From: Sporosarcina quadrami
GTDB lineage: Bacteria; Bacillota; Bacilli; Bacillales_A; Planococcaceae
DNA: 61,488 nucleotides
Assembly: GCF_014836615.1 (NCBI RefSeq)
Contig: NZ_JACSQN010000016.1
Coordinates: forward strand, 1 to 61,488
Direction of reading: 5' to 3'
Both the position numbers and the translations under genes were made by a program. Within the stretch, counting starts at the first letter, position 1. The number at the start of each line of letters is the position of its first letter. The notes beneath the pieces are model-generated. The model did not search any database and was not told where the DNA came from. It saw only the letters and a list, made by a program, of their open reading frames with translations. This document shows, piece by piece, positions 50,344 through 60,217 of this stretch.

Positions 50344-51288
50344 ATGCATACGTTGCAAAATGGGACGAAGGCGGGCTTGAAAACGACATGGACATTGGGG
50401 AAGATCATCTTTCCGATTACATTGTTTCTCGTTATTTTGCAACATACGCCTGTGTTGCCTTGGATCGTAAAACTTGTTTCGCCGATTATGGGGATATTCG
50501 GTTTAAGTGGTGAAGCAGCTATTCCTTTAGTGCTCGGGAATGCCTTGAATTTATATGCTGGGATTGCTGGCATACTCTCACTCGATCTGACTGTCAAAGA
50601 GGTGTTTATACTTGCTGTCATGCTCAGTTTCGCACACAATATTTTCATTGAAACCGGAGTCGCTTTAAAAGTAGGAGTGAAGCTGTGGGTAGTATTAGTC
50701 GTCAGGTTTGGTTTGGCGGCTTTTTCCGGTATTATCATCAATCTTTTTTGGAGTGGTGGAGGGGAAATTGCACAGTATGGCATGGCGCCAGAAGTTGTCT
50801 CTGCACCAGAAGGGTGGCTTGCAATCGGATTGCTTGGCTTGCAAAAGGCATCATTTGGTGTGTTGCAACTCGCAATGATTGTCATCCCTTTAATGATTTT
50901 TGTTCAGTTTTTGAAAGATCGACAGTATTTACAGAAGTTCTCTGAAAAACTTGCACCTTTTACGAAAGTGATTGGTGTTCAACCCAATGCGTCAATGACT
51001 TTGGTGGCAGGTCTTGTCATCGGATTAGCTTACGGAGCGGGTGTGATGATTCAAGCAGTTCAAGAAGACGGGGTTAGCAAGAAGGATGCGACATTGGTGT
51101 TCATTTTCCTTATTGCCTGTCACGCCGTAGTGGAAGATACACTTATCTTCCTACCGCTTGGCATACCTATCCTGCCGTTACTCATCATAAGGCTAGTTAC
51201 AGCATTTGTTTTGACGATAGCGGTTGCTTTTGTATGGAAACAGCATGAACGAAGAAAGGAAAAGGAGGTCGTCTTGCACAATGGCTAA
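50344..51288 (+). CDS. yvoD: Nucleoside recognition (Gate) domain membrane protein YvoD
   Basis: A 314-residue membrane protein with about eight hydrophobic segments and two copies of the nucleoside-recognition Gate domain (about 15-140 and 165-300). Related proteins include spore maturation proteins SpmA/B; the transported or sensed molecule is unknown. Located between lgt and ppaX as in B. subtilis. The end overlaps ppaX by eight bases. Confidence 0.87.
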   Translation: MHTLQNGTKAGLKTTWTLGKIIFPITLFLVILQHTPVLPWIVKLVSPIMGIFGLSGEAAIPLVLGNALNLYAGIAGILSLDLTVKEVFILAVMLSFAHNIFIETGVALKVGVKLWVVLVVRFGLAAFSGIIINLFWSGGGEIAQYGMAPEVVSAPEGWLAIGLLGLQKASFGVLQLAMIVIPLMIFVQFLKDRQYLQKFSEKLAPFTKVIGVQPNASMTLVAGLVIGLAYGAGVMIQAVQEDGVSKKDATLVFIFLIACHAVVEDTLIFLPLGIPILPLLIIRLVTAFVLTIAVAFVWKQHERRKEKEVVLHNG

Positions 51289-51931
51289 AACGACTACATT
51301 ATTGTTCGATTTCGACGGTACATTGCTAGATACGAATGAGTTGATCATTCAATCATTTCAGTTCGTCCTAGATGCGCATTACCCGGGAAAGTTCACAAGA
51401 GCGCATATTTTACCTTTCATGGGTCCGACGCTAAGGGAGTCATTCCTGAGCGTCGATCCATCGAAAACAGATCAGCTCATCGAAGAGTACAGAAGTTGGA
51501 ATTTAGAAAATCATGATCGTCTATGTACAGAATTTGACGGTGTGAAAGAAACGTTGCGCAAGTTGAAAAAACGCGGACTGAAAATGGCGATTGTATCGAC
51601 GAAGAGAAATAACATGGTTTGGAAAGGGTTGGATTTACTCAATATCGGTGACCTTTTCGATACAGTCATCGGTTTGGATGATGTGAAAAATCCTAAACCA
51701 GATCCTGAACCGATCTTACTTGCACTCGAACGGTTAGGATCCACTCCGGAAGAATCCATTATGATTGGCGATAATTATCATGATATCGTTGGCGGGAAAA
51801 ATGCAGGCGTTCGCACCGCTGGGGTTGCATGGTCATTGAAAGGCGAAGCGTTCATGAGGGAACTTGAGCCGGATTACATATTGCAGCATATCTCAGATTT
51901 ACTGCCAATGACGACGGGGAACGTAGAGTGA
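51281..51931 (+). CDS. ppaX: Pyrophosphatase PpaX
   Basis: A 216-residue HAD-superfamily pyrophosphatase, the same length as B. subtilis PpaX. Motif I FDFDGTLLDT lies at about 9-18, motif II STKR near 108, motif IV MIGDNYHDIVGG near 165. It removes pyrophosphate made by HprK when it dephosphorylates seryl-phosphorylated HPr. ATG 51281 follows AGGAGG; a longer frame overlaps yvoD and is rejected. The stop overlaps the next gene by four bases (GTGA). Confidence 0.92.
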   Translation: MAKTTTLLFDFDGTLLDTNELIIQSFQFVLDAHYPGKFTRAHILPFMGPTLRESFLSVDPSKTDQLIEEYRSWNLENHDRLCTEFDGVKETLRKLKKRGLKMAIVSTKRNNMVWKGLDLLNIGDLFDTVIGLDDVKNPKPDPEPILLALERLGSTPEESIMIGDNYHDIVGGKNAGVRTAGVAWSLKGEAFMRELEPDYILQHISDLLPMTTGNVE

Positions 51932-52464
51932 GACGTACGGAGCGGTTTCCCGCTAAAGGAGATGCGAACTCTCTATGGCATATTTATAAGACGGTATCCT
52001 TTTTTAAAGTGGCGAAAAACTTCTTTTTCATCCAAGTTGGCAGGTATACGCCTTTCATTCCGATGAAGAACTTCATCTACCGGACATTTCTTCGTATGAA
52101 AATCGGTGAGAAGACGGCGTTCGCACTAATGGTGATGCCGGATACGATGTTTCCGGAACGTATCTCTGTCGGGAATAATTCAATCATTGGCTTTAATACG
52201 ACGATCCTTGCTCATGAATACTTGATTGATGAATATCGGATAGGGGACGTTATTATTGGTGACCGTGTGATGATTGGTGCGAATACGACGATCCTCCCTG
52301 GTGTTGAAATCGGAGACGGTGCAATTGTCTCAGCAGCCTCCCTTGTCAATCGAGACATCCCAGCAGGTGCACTTGCTGGAGGAAATCCCGTAAGAATCAT
52401 CTACACTGCGGAGCAGATGGAAATGCGTAGACAGGCCGACTTATCCCGGACAACTGAGAATTAA
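51928..52464 (+). CDS. yvoF: Left-handed beta-helix acyltransferase YvoF
   Basis: A 178-residue transferase of the hexapeptide-repeat type (about 65-160), with repeats such as ISVGNNSIIGFNT and IGDRVMIGANTTI. Such proteins acetylate sugars or similar acceptors with acyl-CoA; the substrate is unknown. The start is GTG overlapping ppaX by four bases, so translation is coupled. Fifth gene of the hprK operon. Confidence 0.88.
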   Translation: MRRTERFPAKGDANSLWHIYKTVSFFKVAKNFFFIQVGRYTPFIPMKNFIYRTFLRMKIGEKTAFALMVMPDTMFPERISVGNNSIIGFNTTILAHEYLIDEYRIGDVIIGDRVMIGANTTILPGVEIGDGAIVSAASLVNRDIPAGALAGGNPVRIIYTAEQMEMRRQADLSRTTEN

Positions 52465-52488
52465 GGATGACGGACTGAAAAGTTGTGC

Positions 52489-52494
52489 TATAAT
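52489..52494 (+). promoter_or_regulatory. Extended -10 promoter candidate before yvcD
   Basis: TGCTATAAT contains a perfect TATAAT with the upstream TG of an extended -10 element; no convincing -35 is seen. It lies about 60 bases before yvcD and upstream of the terminator-like hairpin at 52509. Confidence 0.5.
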
Positions 52495-52508
52495 GATAAT
52501 AACTTACG

Positions 52509-52541
52509 GAAGGGACGTTTTAGCGTTCCTTCTCCTTTTTT
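52509..52541 (+). terminator. Terminator-like hairpin in the yvcD leader
   Basis: GAAGGGACG/CGTTCCTTC (nine pairs, one G-T) with a six-base loop, then TCC and a run of T. It could end the yvoF transcript, or attenuate transcription starting at 52489. The T run and following CGGAGGA overlap the yvcD ribosome binding region. Confidence 0.65.
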
Positions 52542-52554
52542 CGGAGGAATTTGA

Positions 52555-54078
52555 TTGGACAAAAAGCATAAAAACATAGATAAAAAAATAATCTCATTTA
52601 TCCCTGACGGTGAATTCTACTATCAAAAAGGTGTCAAGGCTATGCAAAGAGACCGTTTGGACGAGGCGCATAAATACTTGCAAAGGGCGGTCGAACTAAG
52701 TCCGAATGACCCACTCATCCTCATGCAATACGGCATTCTTATAATGGAAGAGGGCATGTTTGAAGAGGCGTACGAAATCCTGACGTCTGCCCATGGTCTA
52801 GATCCAGCAGAAGAGGATATCATTTTCTATTTGGCAGAAGTTCATGCGCATTTAGGGCTTCTTAGAGATGCGAAAGTTTATGCGGAGAAATACATTTCTT
52901 TAGCACCGGATGGTCCTTTGGCAGATGACTCGATGGAAATTATTGATTTTGCTGAACAAGAAGAAGCCTTTTTCCAAGATGATGAAATGCCTGATAGTGA
53001 AGTATATTTTCTTCAGGAAAAAGCACGCAGAATGATGGAGTCCGGAGAATTCGAAGATGCGATTGAAATCCTAGAAGCCATCATTATAGATTATCCGGAT
53101 TTTTGGGCTGCACATAATAATTTGGCACTCGCTTATTTCTATATCGGTCGAATCAAATCGGCTAAAGAGCTTTTATACGATGTATTGGACAAAAACAAAG
53201 GGAATATCCATGCTTTGTGTAATCTTGCCGTCTTTTACTACTATGAAAAAGAGAAGGATGAGCTGGAAGAAATGCTCGAACTTCTACTAAAGATAAAACC
53301 TTATCAATTTGTTCACCGCTACAAATTAGGTGCGACATTCGCTTTGGTCGGTAAGCACAAAGAAGCGTACGGTTGGTTAAGAAGCTTGCAAAGAAGAGGC
53401 TTTGAAGGTGATGCGGGCTATTATTTCTGGCTTGCTCATTCTGCCTACTTCTCGGGTAATGAAACGGTTGCGAAAGAATCATATAAACGACTTGTTGAAC
53501 TGGATCCGACGAAAGAAGGACTGGAGCCTTGGAAAAATGTAGACGAAGCAAGCAAATTGGAGTCTTACGAGCAAGACAGGGATTTTCTGCTAAGCAAAAT
53601 TGCAAATAAATATCGGAGCGAAAGGCTGCTAGGGTATTATCTGTTAGGGAAATCGGCTCATAAGCAAGAAATTATTTCCCATCCTACAATCATTGATATA
53701 GAAAAGCTGAGTGTCATTGAGCAACTGTTCTTGGCTCAAAGTTTGAACTATGATTTTAAAGTGGAGAATGAGTTCGATCATTCATTCATGCGCGCAGTTG
53801 AAACGACAGACCTGATCTATAACAATTATAAGCCGCTGAATAAGCAAGGGACGCATTTGTTTCAAATGTGGTTTACGCTTTGTGAAATGGCACTGCTACG
53901 TTCCTATCCGTTTCGAAATCCGGCTGCATTGGCCGCGGCAACGGATTATATGTTCCAATCTTCCCGTTACAAAGGTGTCACAAAGAAGTCCGTTGCTGCA
54001 ACGTATGGCATATCAGTCGCTACTTTGACGAAATATGTCGGAGAACTAATCGAGTTTTTGCCTCATTTTAATGATTAA
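52555..54078 (+). CDS. yvcD: Tetratricopeptide repeat protein YvcD-like
   Basis: A 507-residue soluble protein with TPR repeats at about 19-115, 145-255 and 260-330, for example AHKYLQRAVELSPNDPLIL and AIEILEAIIIDYPDFWAA. The last 100 residues (about 400-505) end in a segment YGISVATLTKYVGELIEFL that resembles a helix-turn-helix. It lies before trxB as in B. subtilis. The role is unknown; TPRs point to protein-protein contacts. The start is TTG 52555 with GGAGGA upstream. Confidence 0.83.
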   Translation: MDKKHKNIDKKIISFIPDGEFYYQKGVKAMQRDRLDEAHKYLQRAVELSPNDPLILMQYGILIMEEGMFEEAYEILTSAHGLDPAEEDIIFYLAEVHAHLGLLRDAKVYAEKYISLAPDGPLADDSMEIIDFAEQEEAFFQDDEMPDSEVYFLQEKARRMMESGEFEDAIEILEAIIIDYPDFWAAHNNLALAYFYIGRIKSAKELLYDVLDKNKGNIHALCNLAVFYYYEKEKDELEEMLELLLKIKPYQFVHRYKLGATFALVGKHKEAYGWLRSLQRRGFEGDAGYYFWLAHSAYFSGNETVAKESYKRLVELDPTKEGLEPWKNVDEASKLESYEQDRDFLLSKIANKYRSERLLGYYLLGKSAHKQEIISHPTIIDIEKLSVIEQLFLAQSLNYDFKVENEFDHSFMRAVETTDLIYNNYKPLNKQGTHLFQMWFTLCEMALLRSYPFRNPAALAAATDYMFQSSRYKGVTKKSVAATYGISVATLTKYVGELIEFLPHFND

Positions 54079-54129
54079 AGTAGGAGAAAATCCTATTCAA
54101 GCAGGCAAAAAGATTGATTGGAAACTTGA

Positions 54130-55140
<1,011 letters not shown>

Positions 55141-55143
55141 ATG

Positions 55144-55178
55144 ACAAAAAAAGAACGGCTTTCGCTGTTCTTTTTTTG
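55144..55178 (+). terminator. Terminator after trxB
   Basis: AAAAAAAGAACGG/CTGTTCTTTTTTT stem with TTTCG loop and long T run. Confidence 0.9.
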
Positions 55179-55238
55179 TTATAGACAACTCCTTAATAAG
55201 AAAAAATCTCCTAATTAACATAACTTTAATAAACCTGT

Positions 55239-55263
55239 AACCGTAATGCAATATATTACGGTT
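55239..55263. promoter_or_regulatory. Perfect palindrome upstream of the small-RNA candidate
   Basis: AACCGTAAT-GCAATAT-ATTACGGTT is an inverted repeat with nine-base arms. TATAGT (55263-55268), a possible -10 box, begins in its last base, so a protein bound here would cover the promoter. Confidence 0.6.
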
Positions 55264-55269
55264 ATAGTA

Positions 55270-55352
55270 GAAGTATCAATTGACCCCCCTTTTGATATAG
55301 CAACAGTTTAAAGACGATCTGCCGATTCATTTCGGTAGGTGGTCTTCTTTTT
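55270..55352 (+). ncRNA. Candidate C-rich small RNA or leader RNA
   Basis: After the possible -10 box TATAGT comes an unstructured stretch with GACCCCCCTTTT (about 55281-55292), followed by an intrinsic terminator at 55311-55352. trxB is already terminated at 55178, and the nudix gene has its own promoter-like sequence past this point (TATAAT near 55378). An independent transcript of about 75-80 nt would fit. C-rich single-stranded segments in Gram-positive small RNAs often pair with Shine-Dalgarno sequences. No family is recognised. Confidence 0.4.
55311..55352 (+). terminator. Orphan terminator between trxB and the nudix gene
   Basis: AAGAC(G)ATCTGCCGA/TTCGGTAGGTGGTCTT-type stem followed by CTTTTTTTG. 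No coding frame lies between it and the trxB terminator. Confidence 0.8.
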
Positions 55353-55418
55353 TTGTCGTTTGCTTTAGAAACATTGTATAATGGTTGTATACGTTCTGAA
55401 AAAGAGAGAGGAATCGAG

Positions 55419-55901
55419 ATGCAAAGAATTGCTAATTTACTTGTCATCAAAGACAATTATGTTCTTTTACTGAAAAAGCCAAGACGTAATTGGTACGTTG
55501 CGCCAGGCGGTAAAATGGATTCAGGAGAATCCGTCTATGAAGCTGCTGTACGGGAATTTAAAGAAGAAACGGGTGCAACTCCAGTTGAGCCAAAAGTTAA
55601 AGGGATTTATACAATGATGATCATGGAACCCGAAACGAAAGAGGTACTCGATGAATGGATGCTCTATACGTTTGTAGCTAAAGATCTGATCGGTACACCT
55701 TATGAATCCAACCGTGAAGGCTTACTTGAGTGGCATCCAGTGGAAAGTTTACAAACGCTGCCGATGGCGGAAGGTGACAGGTCAAACTTATTATTTGCAG
55801 TCTCCCAATCCGGCGTCCAATATGGTACATTCTATTATACAGAAGAATTCGAACTATTAGAGGAGCGTTTGCAAAATTCAACGGAAGGTGATTTGAATTA
55901 A
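55419..55901 (+). CDS. yvcI: Nudix hydrolase YvcI-like
   Basis: A 160-residue pyrophosphohydrolase with the Nudix box G-K-M-D-S-G-E-S ... REFKEETGA at about residues 33-54. The family removes pyrophosphate from nucleoside diphosphate-linked compounds, often oxidised nucleotides or capped RNA; the substrate here is unknown. ATG 55419 is preceded by GAGAGAGGAA. The stop overlaps rapZ by one base (TAATG). It leads the yvcI-rapZ-glmR-whiA-crh operon. Confidence 0.9.
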   Translation: MQRIANLLVIKDNYVLLLKKPRRNWYVAPGGKMDSGESVYEAAVREFKEETGATPVEPKVKGIYTMMIMEPETKEVLDEWMLYTFVAKDLIGTPYESNREGLLEWHPVESLQTLPMAEGDRSNLLFAVSQSGVQYGTFYYTEEFELLEERLQNSTEGDLN

Positions 55902-56788
55902 TGGAAAATGTAACCCAAAAAAGTGATGTTGAACTGGTCATCATAACAGGAATGTCAGGGGCCGGAAAAACGGTTGCTATGCAAAGTTTCGAAGATCTCG
56001 GTTTTTATTGTATTGATAACTTACCACCGGAACTCTTGGTTACATTCCTGGATCTGATGATGAAATCAGAGAACAAAATGAGAAGAATAGCCGCTGTAAT
56101 GGATACTAGAGGAGGAGACCTCTTCGATTCGTTAATAGGTGCTTTGGATGACATGATTCAAATGGATGGGGTTTCTACTAAACTTCTGTTCCTTGAAGCT
56201 GATGATGAAACACTAGTGAGAAGGTACAAGGAGTCCAGACGCTCACACCCACTCGCTGAAGGCGGTCTTCCGCTGTCGGGGATACGCAAAGAACGTGCCC
56301 TTCTATCTGAGCTAAGAGGGCGTGCTCGATCGATTTACAATACATCCGAACTAAAACCACGGGCGTTACGCGAAAAAATCATGTCGACATTCTCTTCAAA
56401 GGATGACACTGCGTTCACTTTGAATTTCATTTCATTCGGCTTTAAACATGGCATGCCGATTGATGCAGATGTCGTGTTCGATGTACGATTTTTGCCGAAC
56501 CCATTTTACATTGATGAGTTGAAACCGCTGACTGGGCTAGACAAAGACGTTTCGGAGTATGTGTTAAAATGGAACGATACACAAATGCTTATAGAAAAAC
56601 TGACAGACTTGTTCAAGTTTCTAATCCCTCAATATAAAAATGAAGGAAAGTCCCAAGTAGTCATCGCTTTTGGCTGCACGGGCGGTCAACATCGATCAGT
56701 CACGTTGGCAGAGTTTTTTGGAAGTCGTTTTAAAGAAGAATATAAGACCCTAATCACACATCGTGATTTGGACAAGAGGAAGGGTTGA
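55901..56788 (+). CDS. rapZ: RapZ family P-loop nucleotide-binding protein (YvcJ)
   Basis: A 295-residue ATP/GTP-binding protein. Walker A GMSGAGKT lies at about 17-24, the GGDLFDSL motif follows Walker B, and the C-terminal domain carries [15 protein letters not shown] near 250-265. In E. coli RapZ binds the small RNAs that control GlmS; in B. subtilis YvcJ affects competence. The TAATG overlap with the nudix gene and close spacing with glmR show one operon. Confidence 0.94.
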   Translation: MENVTQKSDVELVIITGMSGAGKTVAMQSFEDLGFYCIDNLPPELLVTFLDLMMKSENKMRRIAAVMDTRGGDLFDSLIGALDDMIQMDGVSTKLLFLEADDETLVRRYKESRRSHPLAEGGLPLSGIRKERALLSELRGRARSIYNTSELKPRALREKIMSTFSSKDDTAFTLNFISFGFKHGMPIDADVVFDVRFLPNPFYIDELKPLTGLDKDVSEYVLKWNDTQMLIEKLTDLFKFLIPQYKNEGKSQVVIAFGCTGGQHRSVTLAEFFGSRFKEEYKTLITHRDLDKRKG

Positions 56789-56792
56789 GGTT

Positions 56793-57770
56793 ATGTTGCA
56801 ATCCGGCGGAAAGAGAAAAATAGTCGTCTTTGGAGGCGGGACCGGATTGTCTACATTGCTTCGAGGATTGAAATCATATGATGTCGATCTGACCGCAATC
56901 GTAACTGTTGCGGACGATGGAGGCAGTTCCGGCAGATTGCTGGATCAGTACAATATTCCACCGCCTGGTGATATTAGACAGGTCATGGCAGCGCTTTCAG
57001 ATGTGGAGCCACTCATTGAGGAGATGTTTCAATACCGATTTTCGACGTCAGATGACTTAAAAGGCCATTCACTCGGCAATCTGATGCTCGCTGCACTAAC
57101 GGACATAACAGGAGATTTTGCTGGTGCCATCGAGAAGATGGGGCAGGTTTTGAAGATTAAAGGGAAAGTATTACCTGCTGCAAATCAAAGGATCACCTTG
57201 CATGCGGAGCTAGATGATGGCACAATTGTAACCGGTGAGTCTAAAATACCTGTATATGGCCGAAAAATAAGGAAAGTCTATGTTTCACCACAAGAAGTCG
57301 AGCCGCTCCCTGAAACAATCAAAGCGATTGAAGATGCAGATCTAATCATTTTAGGACCAGGAAGCTTATACACAAGCATTTTACCGACATTACTTGTTAG
57401 AGCGATTAAAGATGCAGTTCTCGCTTGTAGAGCGCAGAAAGTGTATATTAATAATTTGACGATGCAACCTGGAGAGACATTGCAGTACACGGCTTCCGAA
57501 CATGTCAAAGCACTTTATAGTCATGTAGGAACCGAATTCATCGATACGGTTTTGCTGAATGGAACTGACTTTAAATCTTTATATCAAGATAGTGAAGCGA
57601 TTGAGCCGCAATTGCCTGTGGAAAATGATATTGATGCGTTAAGTCTGCTTGTCCCAAATGTTGTCTTAAGAGACATTTCAAAAGTATGGGATGGCCGCAT
57701 TGTCCATGATGCAAAAAAAGTGGCTTCATGGATCATTGACTATATGGAAAGTGAGATCATTAGCGAATAG
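56793..57770 (+). CDS. glmR: GlmR (YvcK), gluconeogenesis factor
   Basis: A 325-residue protein of the YvcK/CofD fold that binds UDP-GlcNAc and stimulates GlmS in B. subtilis, needed for cell-wall synthesis on gluconeogenic carbon. Signature FGGGTGLSTLLRGLK is near the N-terminus, followed by TVADDGGSSGRL and PPGDIRQVM. ATG 56793 follows AGGGTTGAGG; the frame upstream overlaps rapZ. Lies with rapZ and crh, forming a carbon and wall control cluster. Confidence 0.94.
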   Translation: MLQSGGKRKIVVFGGGTGLSTLLRGLKSYDVDLTAIVTVADDGGSSGRLLDQYNIPPPGDIRQVMAALSDVEPLIEEMFQYRFSTSDDLKGHSLGNLMLAALTDITGDFAGAIEKMGQVLKIKGKVLPAANQRITLHAELDDGTIVTGESKIPVYGRKIRKVYVSPQEVEPLPETIKAIEDADLIILGPGSLYTSILPTLLVRAIKDAVLACRAQKVYINNLTMQPGETLQYTASEHVKALYSHVGTEFIDTVLLNGTDFKSLYQDSEAIEPQLPVENDIDALSLLVPNVVLRDISKVWDGRIVHDAKKVASWIIDYMESEIISE

Positions 57771-57803
57771 ACTTGATCATCGCCGAGAGAGAGGGGGAAA
57801 GTC

Positions 57804-58751
57804 ATGTCTTTTGCATCAGAAGTAAAAAAGGAACTGACACAAATTGAATCGAAAAATTGCTGTGTGAAAGCTGAAATCGCTGCATTCATCCGAATGAACG
57901 GTGCTTTGTCGTTTTCCAACAAACAGCTAAGTTTGGATGTCCAAACGGAAAATGCTGCAATTGCAAGGAGACTCTATTCGAATTTGAAATTGCTTTACCC
58001 TTATAAGGTGGAGTTGCTTGTACGTAAAAAAATGCGTTTAAAAAAGAATAACGTCTACATATGCCGTATCCGTGAAGGTGCGAAACAATTGCTAGAGGAC
58101 CTTTACATCCTTACTGGAACGTTCCAATTCAAAAACGAAATCGTCCATGAATTGGTGAAAAAGAAATGCTGTCAACGCTCTTATTTGCGCGGAGCTTTTC
58201 TAGCGGGGGGATCCGTTAATAATCCTGAGACTTCATCTTATCACCTGGAAATCTTCTCCTTTTATAAAGAACATAGTGAAGCGCTAGTGGAGTTGTTAAA
58301 TCGATACCATCTGAATGCAAAGTCAATTGAACGCAAAAAAGGGTACATCGCCTACTTGAAAGAAGCTGAAAAAATTTCAGATTTTCTCGGGTTCATCGGA
58401 GCTCATGTTTCTTTGATGAAATTTGAAGATGTACGAATCTTACGGGATATGAGAAACAGTGTAAATCGTCTTGTGAATTGTGAAACCGCCAATATGAATA
58501 AAACTATTGGAGCGGCACAACGCCAAGTTGAAAATATAAAATTCATACAAAAGACAATTGGTCTAGATCAGTTGCCAGATCGATTGCAGGAAATTGCACA
58601 TCTACGAATCACTTACCAGGATGTTACATTAAAAGAACTAGGTGAAATGGTAACAGGCGGTACAGTAAGCAAATCAGGAGTAAATCATCGGTTAAGGAAA
58701 ATCGAGGAAATCGCAGAGAATCTTCGAGTCGGCGGAATTGCCAGTCGGTAA
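57804..58751 (+). CDS. whiA: DNA-binding protein WhiA
   Basis: A 315-residue protein: LAGLIDADG-type homing-nuclease-like N-terminal domain (about 90-190, with the motif [14 protein letters not shown]) and a C-terminal helix-turn-helix (about 225-310, [21 protein letters not shown]). WhiA controls sporulation in actinomycetes and cell division and chromosome segregation in B. subtilis. A strong AGAGGGGG precedes ATG 57804. Fourth gene of the operon. Confidence 0.95.
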   Translation: MSFASEVKKELTQIESKNCCVKAEIAAFIRMNGALSFSNKQLSLDVQTENAAIARRLYSNLKLLYPYKVELLVRKKMRLKKNNVYICRIREGAKQLLEDLYILTGTFQFKNEIVHELVKKKCCQRSYLRGAFLAGGSVNNPETSSYHLEIFSFYKEHSEALVELLNRYHLNAKSIERKKGYIAYLKEAEKISDFLGFIGAHVSLMKFEDVRILRDMRNSVNRLVNCETANMNKTIGAAQRQVENIKFIQKTIGLDQLPDRLQEIAHLRITYQDVTLKELGEMVTGGTVSKSGVNHRLRKIEEIAENLRVGGIASR

Positions 58752-58783
58752 AACTGGCTTTTAGAGAAAGGGGCCAAGTGGTT

Positions 58784-59041
58784 ATGGCGGAAAAAACGGT
58801 TGAAGTGAAAATGAAGACAGGATTGCAGGCGAGACAAGCTGCTTTGTTTGTGCAAGAAGCAAATAAATTCACTGCGGATGTCTTCATAAAGAGAGATGAT
58901 CGTCAAGTGAACGCAAAAAGTATTATGGGCGTCATGAGTCTGGCGATCGCTAGAGGAACAGACGTTACATTGATTGCTGAAGGAATCGATGAAGAGCAAG
59001 CGATTGATACACTTACATTGATGATTGAAAAAGAAAACTGA
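58784..59041 (+). CDS. crh: HPr-like catabolite repression protein Crh
   Basis: An 85-residue HPr-like protein. Position 15 is Gln (KTGLQARQ), where HPr has the PTS-phosphorylated His, and Ser46 in NAKSIMGVM is the HprK site; this combination is diagnostic for Crh. Ser-P-Crh acts with CcpA in carbon catabolite repression. The start is set at ATG 58784, which aligns with B. subtilis Crh; GTG 58778 is possible. AAAGGGG lies upstream. Confidence 0.94.
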   Translation: MAEKTVEVKMKTGLQARQAALFVQEANKFTADVFIKRDDRQVNAKSIMGVMSLAIARGTDVTLIAEGIDEEQAIDTLTLMIEKEN

Positions 59042-59103
59042 TAAGGGAATAAGCCGTTTCGTACAAATTGGAACGGCCGCTTCACTTTCTGTCTATTTAA
59101 ACG

Positions 59104-59146
59104 TAAAAAAAAGCTGTAACCATGAAAATTCATGATTACAAGCTTG
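59104..59146 (-). terminator. Terminator of tRNA-Arg
   Basis: AAGCTTGTAAT...GGTTACAGCTT stem with CATGAA/TTCATG inside, on the minus strand followed by a run of eight T. Confidence 0.8.
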
Positions 59147-59162
59147 TTTGTTTTTTACGTTA

Positions 59163-59234
59163 TGCCCTCGGCGGGAGTCGAACCCACATTTTAAGCTTCG
59201 GAGGCTTACGTGCTATCCATTGCACCACGAGGAC
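59163..59234 (-). tRNA. tRNA-Arg (CCG)
   Basis: Minus-strand tRNA: acceptor GTCCTCG/CGAGGGC with one T-G pair, anticodon loop CTCCGAA (CCG), T-arm GGGTTCGACTCC. The discriminator A is not followed by CCA, so the tail is added enzymatically. It lies between crh and clpP, convergent with crh. Confidence 0.94.
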
Positions 59235-59346
59235 GGAAAATGCTGTTGTACGCAACAGACAAACTCAATTATACAAACTGCTAAGCACGAAAGCAAGCCT
59301 TATTTAATATTTGCATGGATTGATAAGAAATAATCAATGCGTTATA

Positions 59347-59363
59347 TTTGACCTTAATTGACC
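59347..59363 (+). promoter_or_regulatory. CtsR operator of clpP
   Basis: TTTGACC-TTA-ATTGACC is a direct heptad repeat with three-base spacing, the CtsR box, with one mismatch in the second half. The left half includes the likely -35 TTGACC (59348-59353); the -10 TATGAT (59372-59377) lies 18 bases away. ctsR itself is not in this window. Confidence 0.85.
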
Positions 59364-59447
59364 ATAGTATGTATGATAGAAGTACAGTTGGAACAGATGA
59401 TTTCAACAGTAATCTAAAATTCGATCCATCCAAAAGGAGGAAATGAC

Positions 59448-60053
59448 ATGAACTTGATACCTACAGTTATTGAACAGACAACCCGGGGAGAACGTGCATA
59501 TGATATCTACTCCCGTTTATTGAAAGACCGCATCATCATGCTAGGAAGTGCAATTGACGATAACGTAGCAAACTCTATCGTAGCACAGTTATTATTCCTA
59601 GAAGCTGAAGATCCTGAAAAAGACGTTTCCATTTATATTAACAGCCCTGGTGGCAGCATAACAGCAGGTATGGCAATCTATGACACAATGCAATTCATCA
59701 AACCGGACATTCAAACAATTTGTATCGGTATGGCTGCTTCAATGGGATCATTCCTACTAACTGCAGGAACGAAAGGTAAGCGTTACGCGCTTCCGAACGC
59801 AGAAGTGATGATTCACCAACCACTTGGTGGAGCTCAAGGGCAAGCGACTGAAATTGAGATCGCTGCTAAGCGCATCCTCTTCCTTCGTGAGAAATTGAAC
59901 GGAATTTTGGCAGAGCGTACGGGCCAATCAATTGATGTAATCGCGAAGGATACTGATCGCGATAACTTTATGACTGCTGAGCGTGCTAAAGAATACGGTC
60001 TGATCGATCATATCATTACGCGCAGCGATATGAAAAAAGACATTGAAAAGTAA
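59448..60053 (+). CDS. clpP: ATP-dependent Clp protease proteolytic subunit
   Basis: A 201-residue serine protease forming the 14-mer chamber that works with ClpC, ClpX or ClpE. The catalytic triad is S98 ([11 protein letters not shown]), H123 (MIHQPLGG) and D172. Strong AAAGGAGGAAA precedes the ATG. A CtsR operator lies over the promoter, so expression should rise with heat and protein-folding stress. Single gene with a terminator. Confidence 0.97.
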   Translation: MNLIPTVIEQTTRGERAYDIYSRLLKDRIIMLGSAIDDNVANSIVAQLLFLEAEDPEKDVSIYINSPGGSITAGMAIYDTMQFIKPDIQTICIGMAASMGSFLLTAGTKGKRYALPNAEVMIHQPLGGAQGQATEIEIAAKRILFLREKLNGILAERTGQSIDVIAKDTDRDNFMTAERAKEYGLIDHIITRSDMKKDIEK

Positions 60054-60065
60054 GCAATCACTCAG

Positions 60066-60096
60066 AACCGACTCCTTATCATTGAGTCGGTTTTTT
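60066..60096 (+). terminator. Terminator after clpP
   Basis: AACCGACTC/GAGTCGGTT stem followed by TTTT. Confidence 0.9.
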
Positions 60097-60217
60097 AGTC
60101 TCGAAAAATAATGGAATGAATCCTTTTCCATTGTCATACGTAACCTATATAGCAAGAAGTTTAGGCGGTCTATAAAAAAGGGTATTACAAACTAAAGCGA
60201 ATTAGGGAGTGGAATGA

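Noticed and set aside
50220..50885. 221-codon minus-strand frame over lgt/yvoD
   Set aside because: Antisense to two clear membrane protein genes; composition reflects the opposite strand.
55262..55456. 64-codon minus-strand frame upstream of the nudix gene
   Set aside because: Crosses the orphan terminator and the nudix start; no ribosome binding site.
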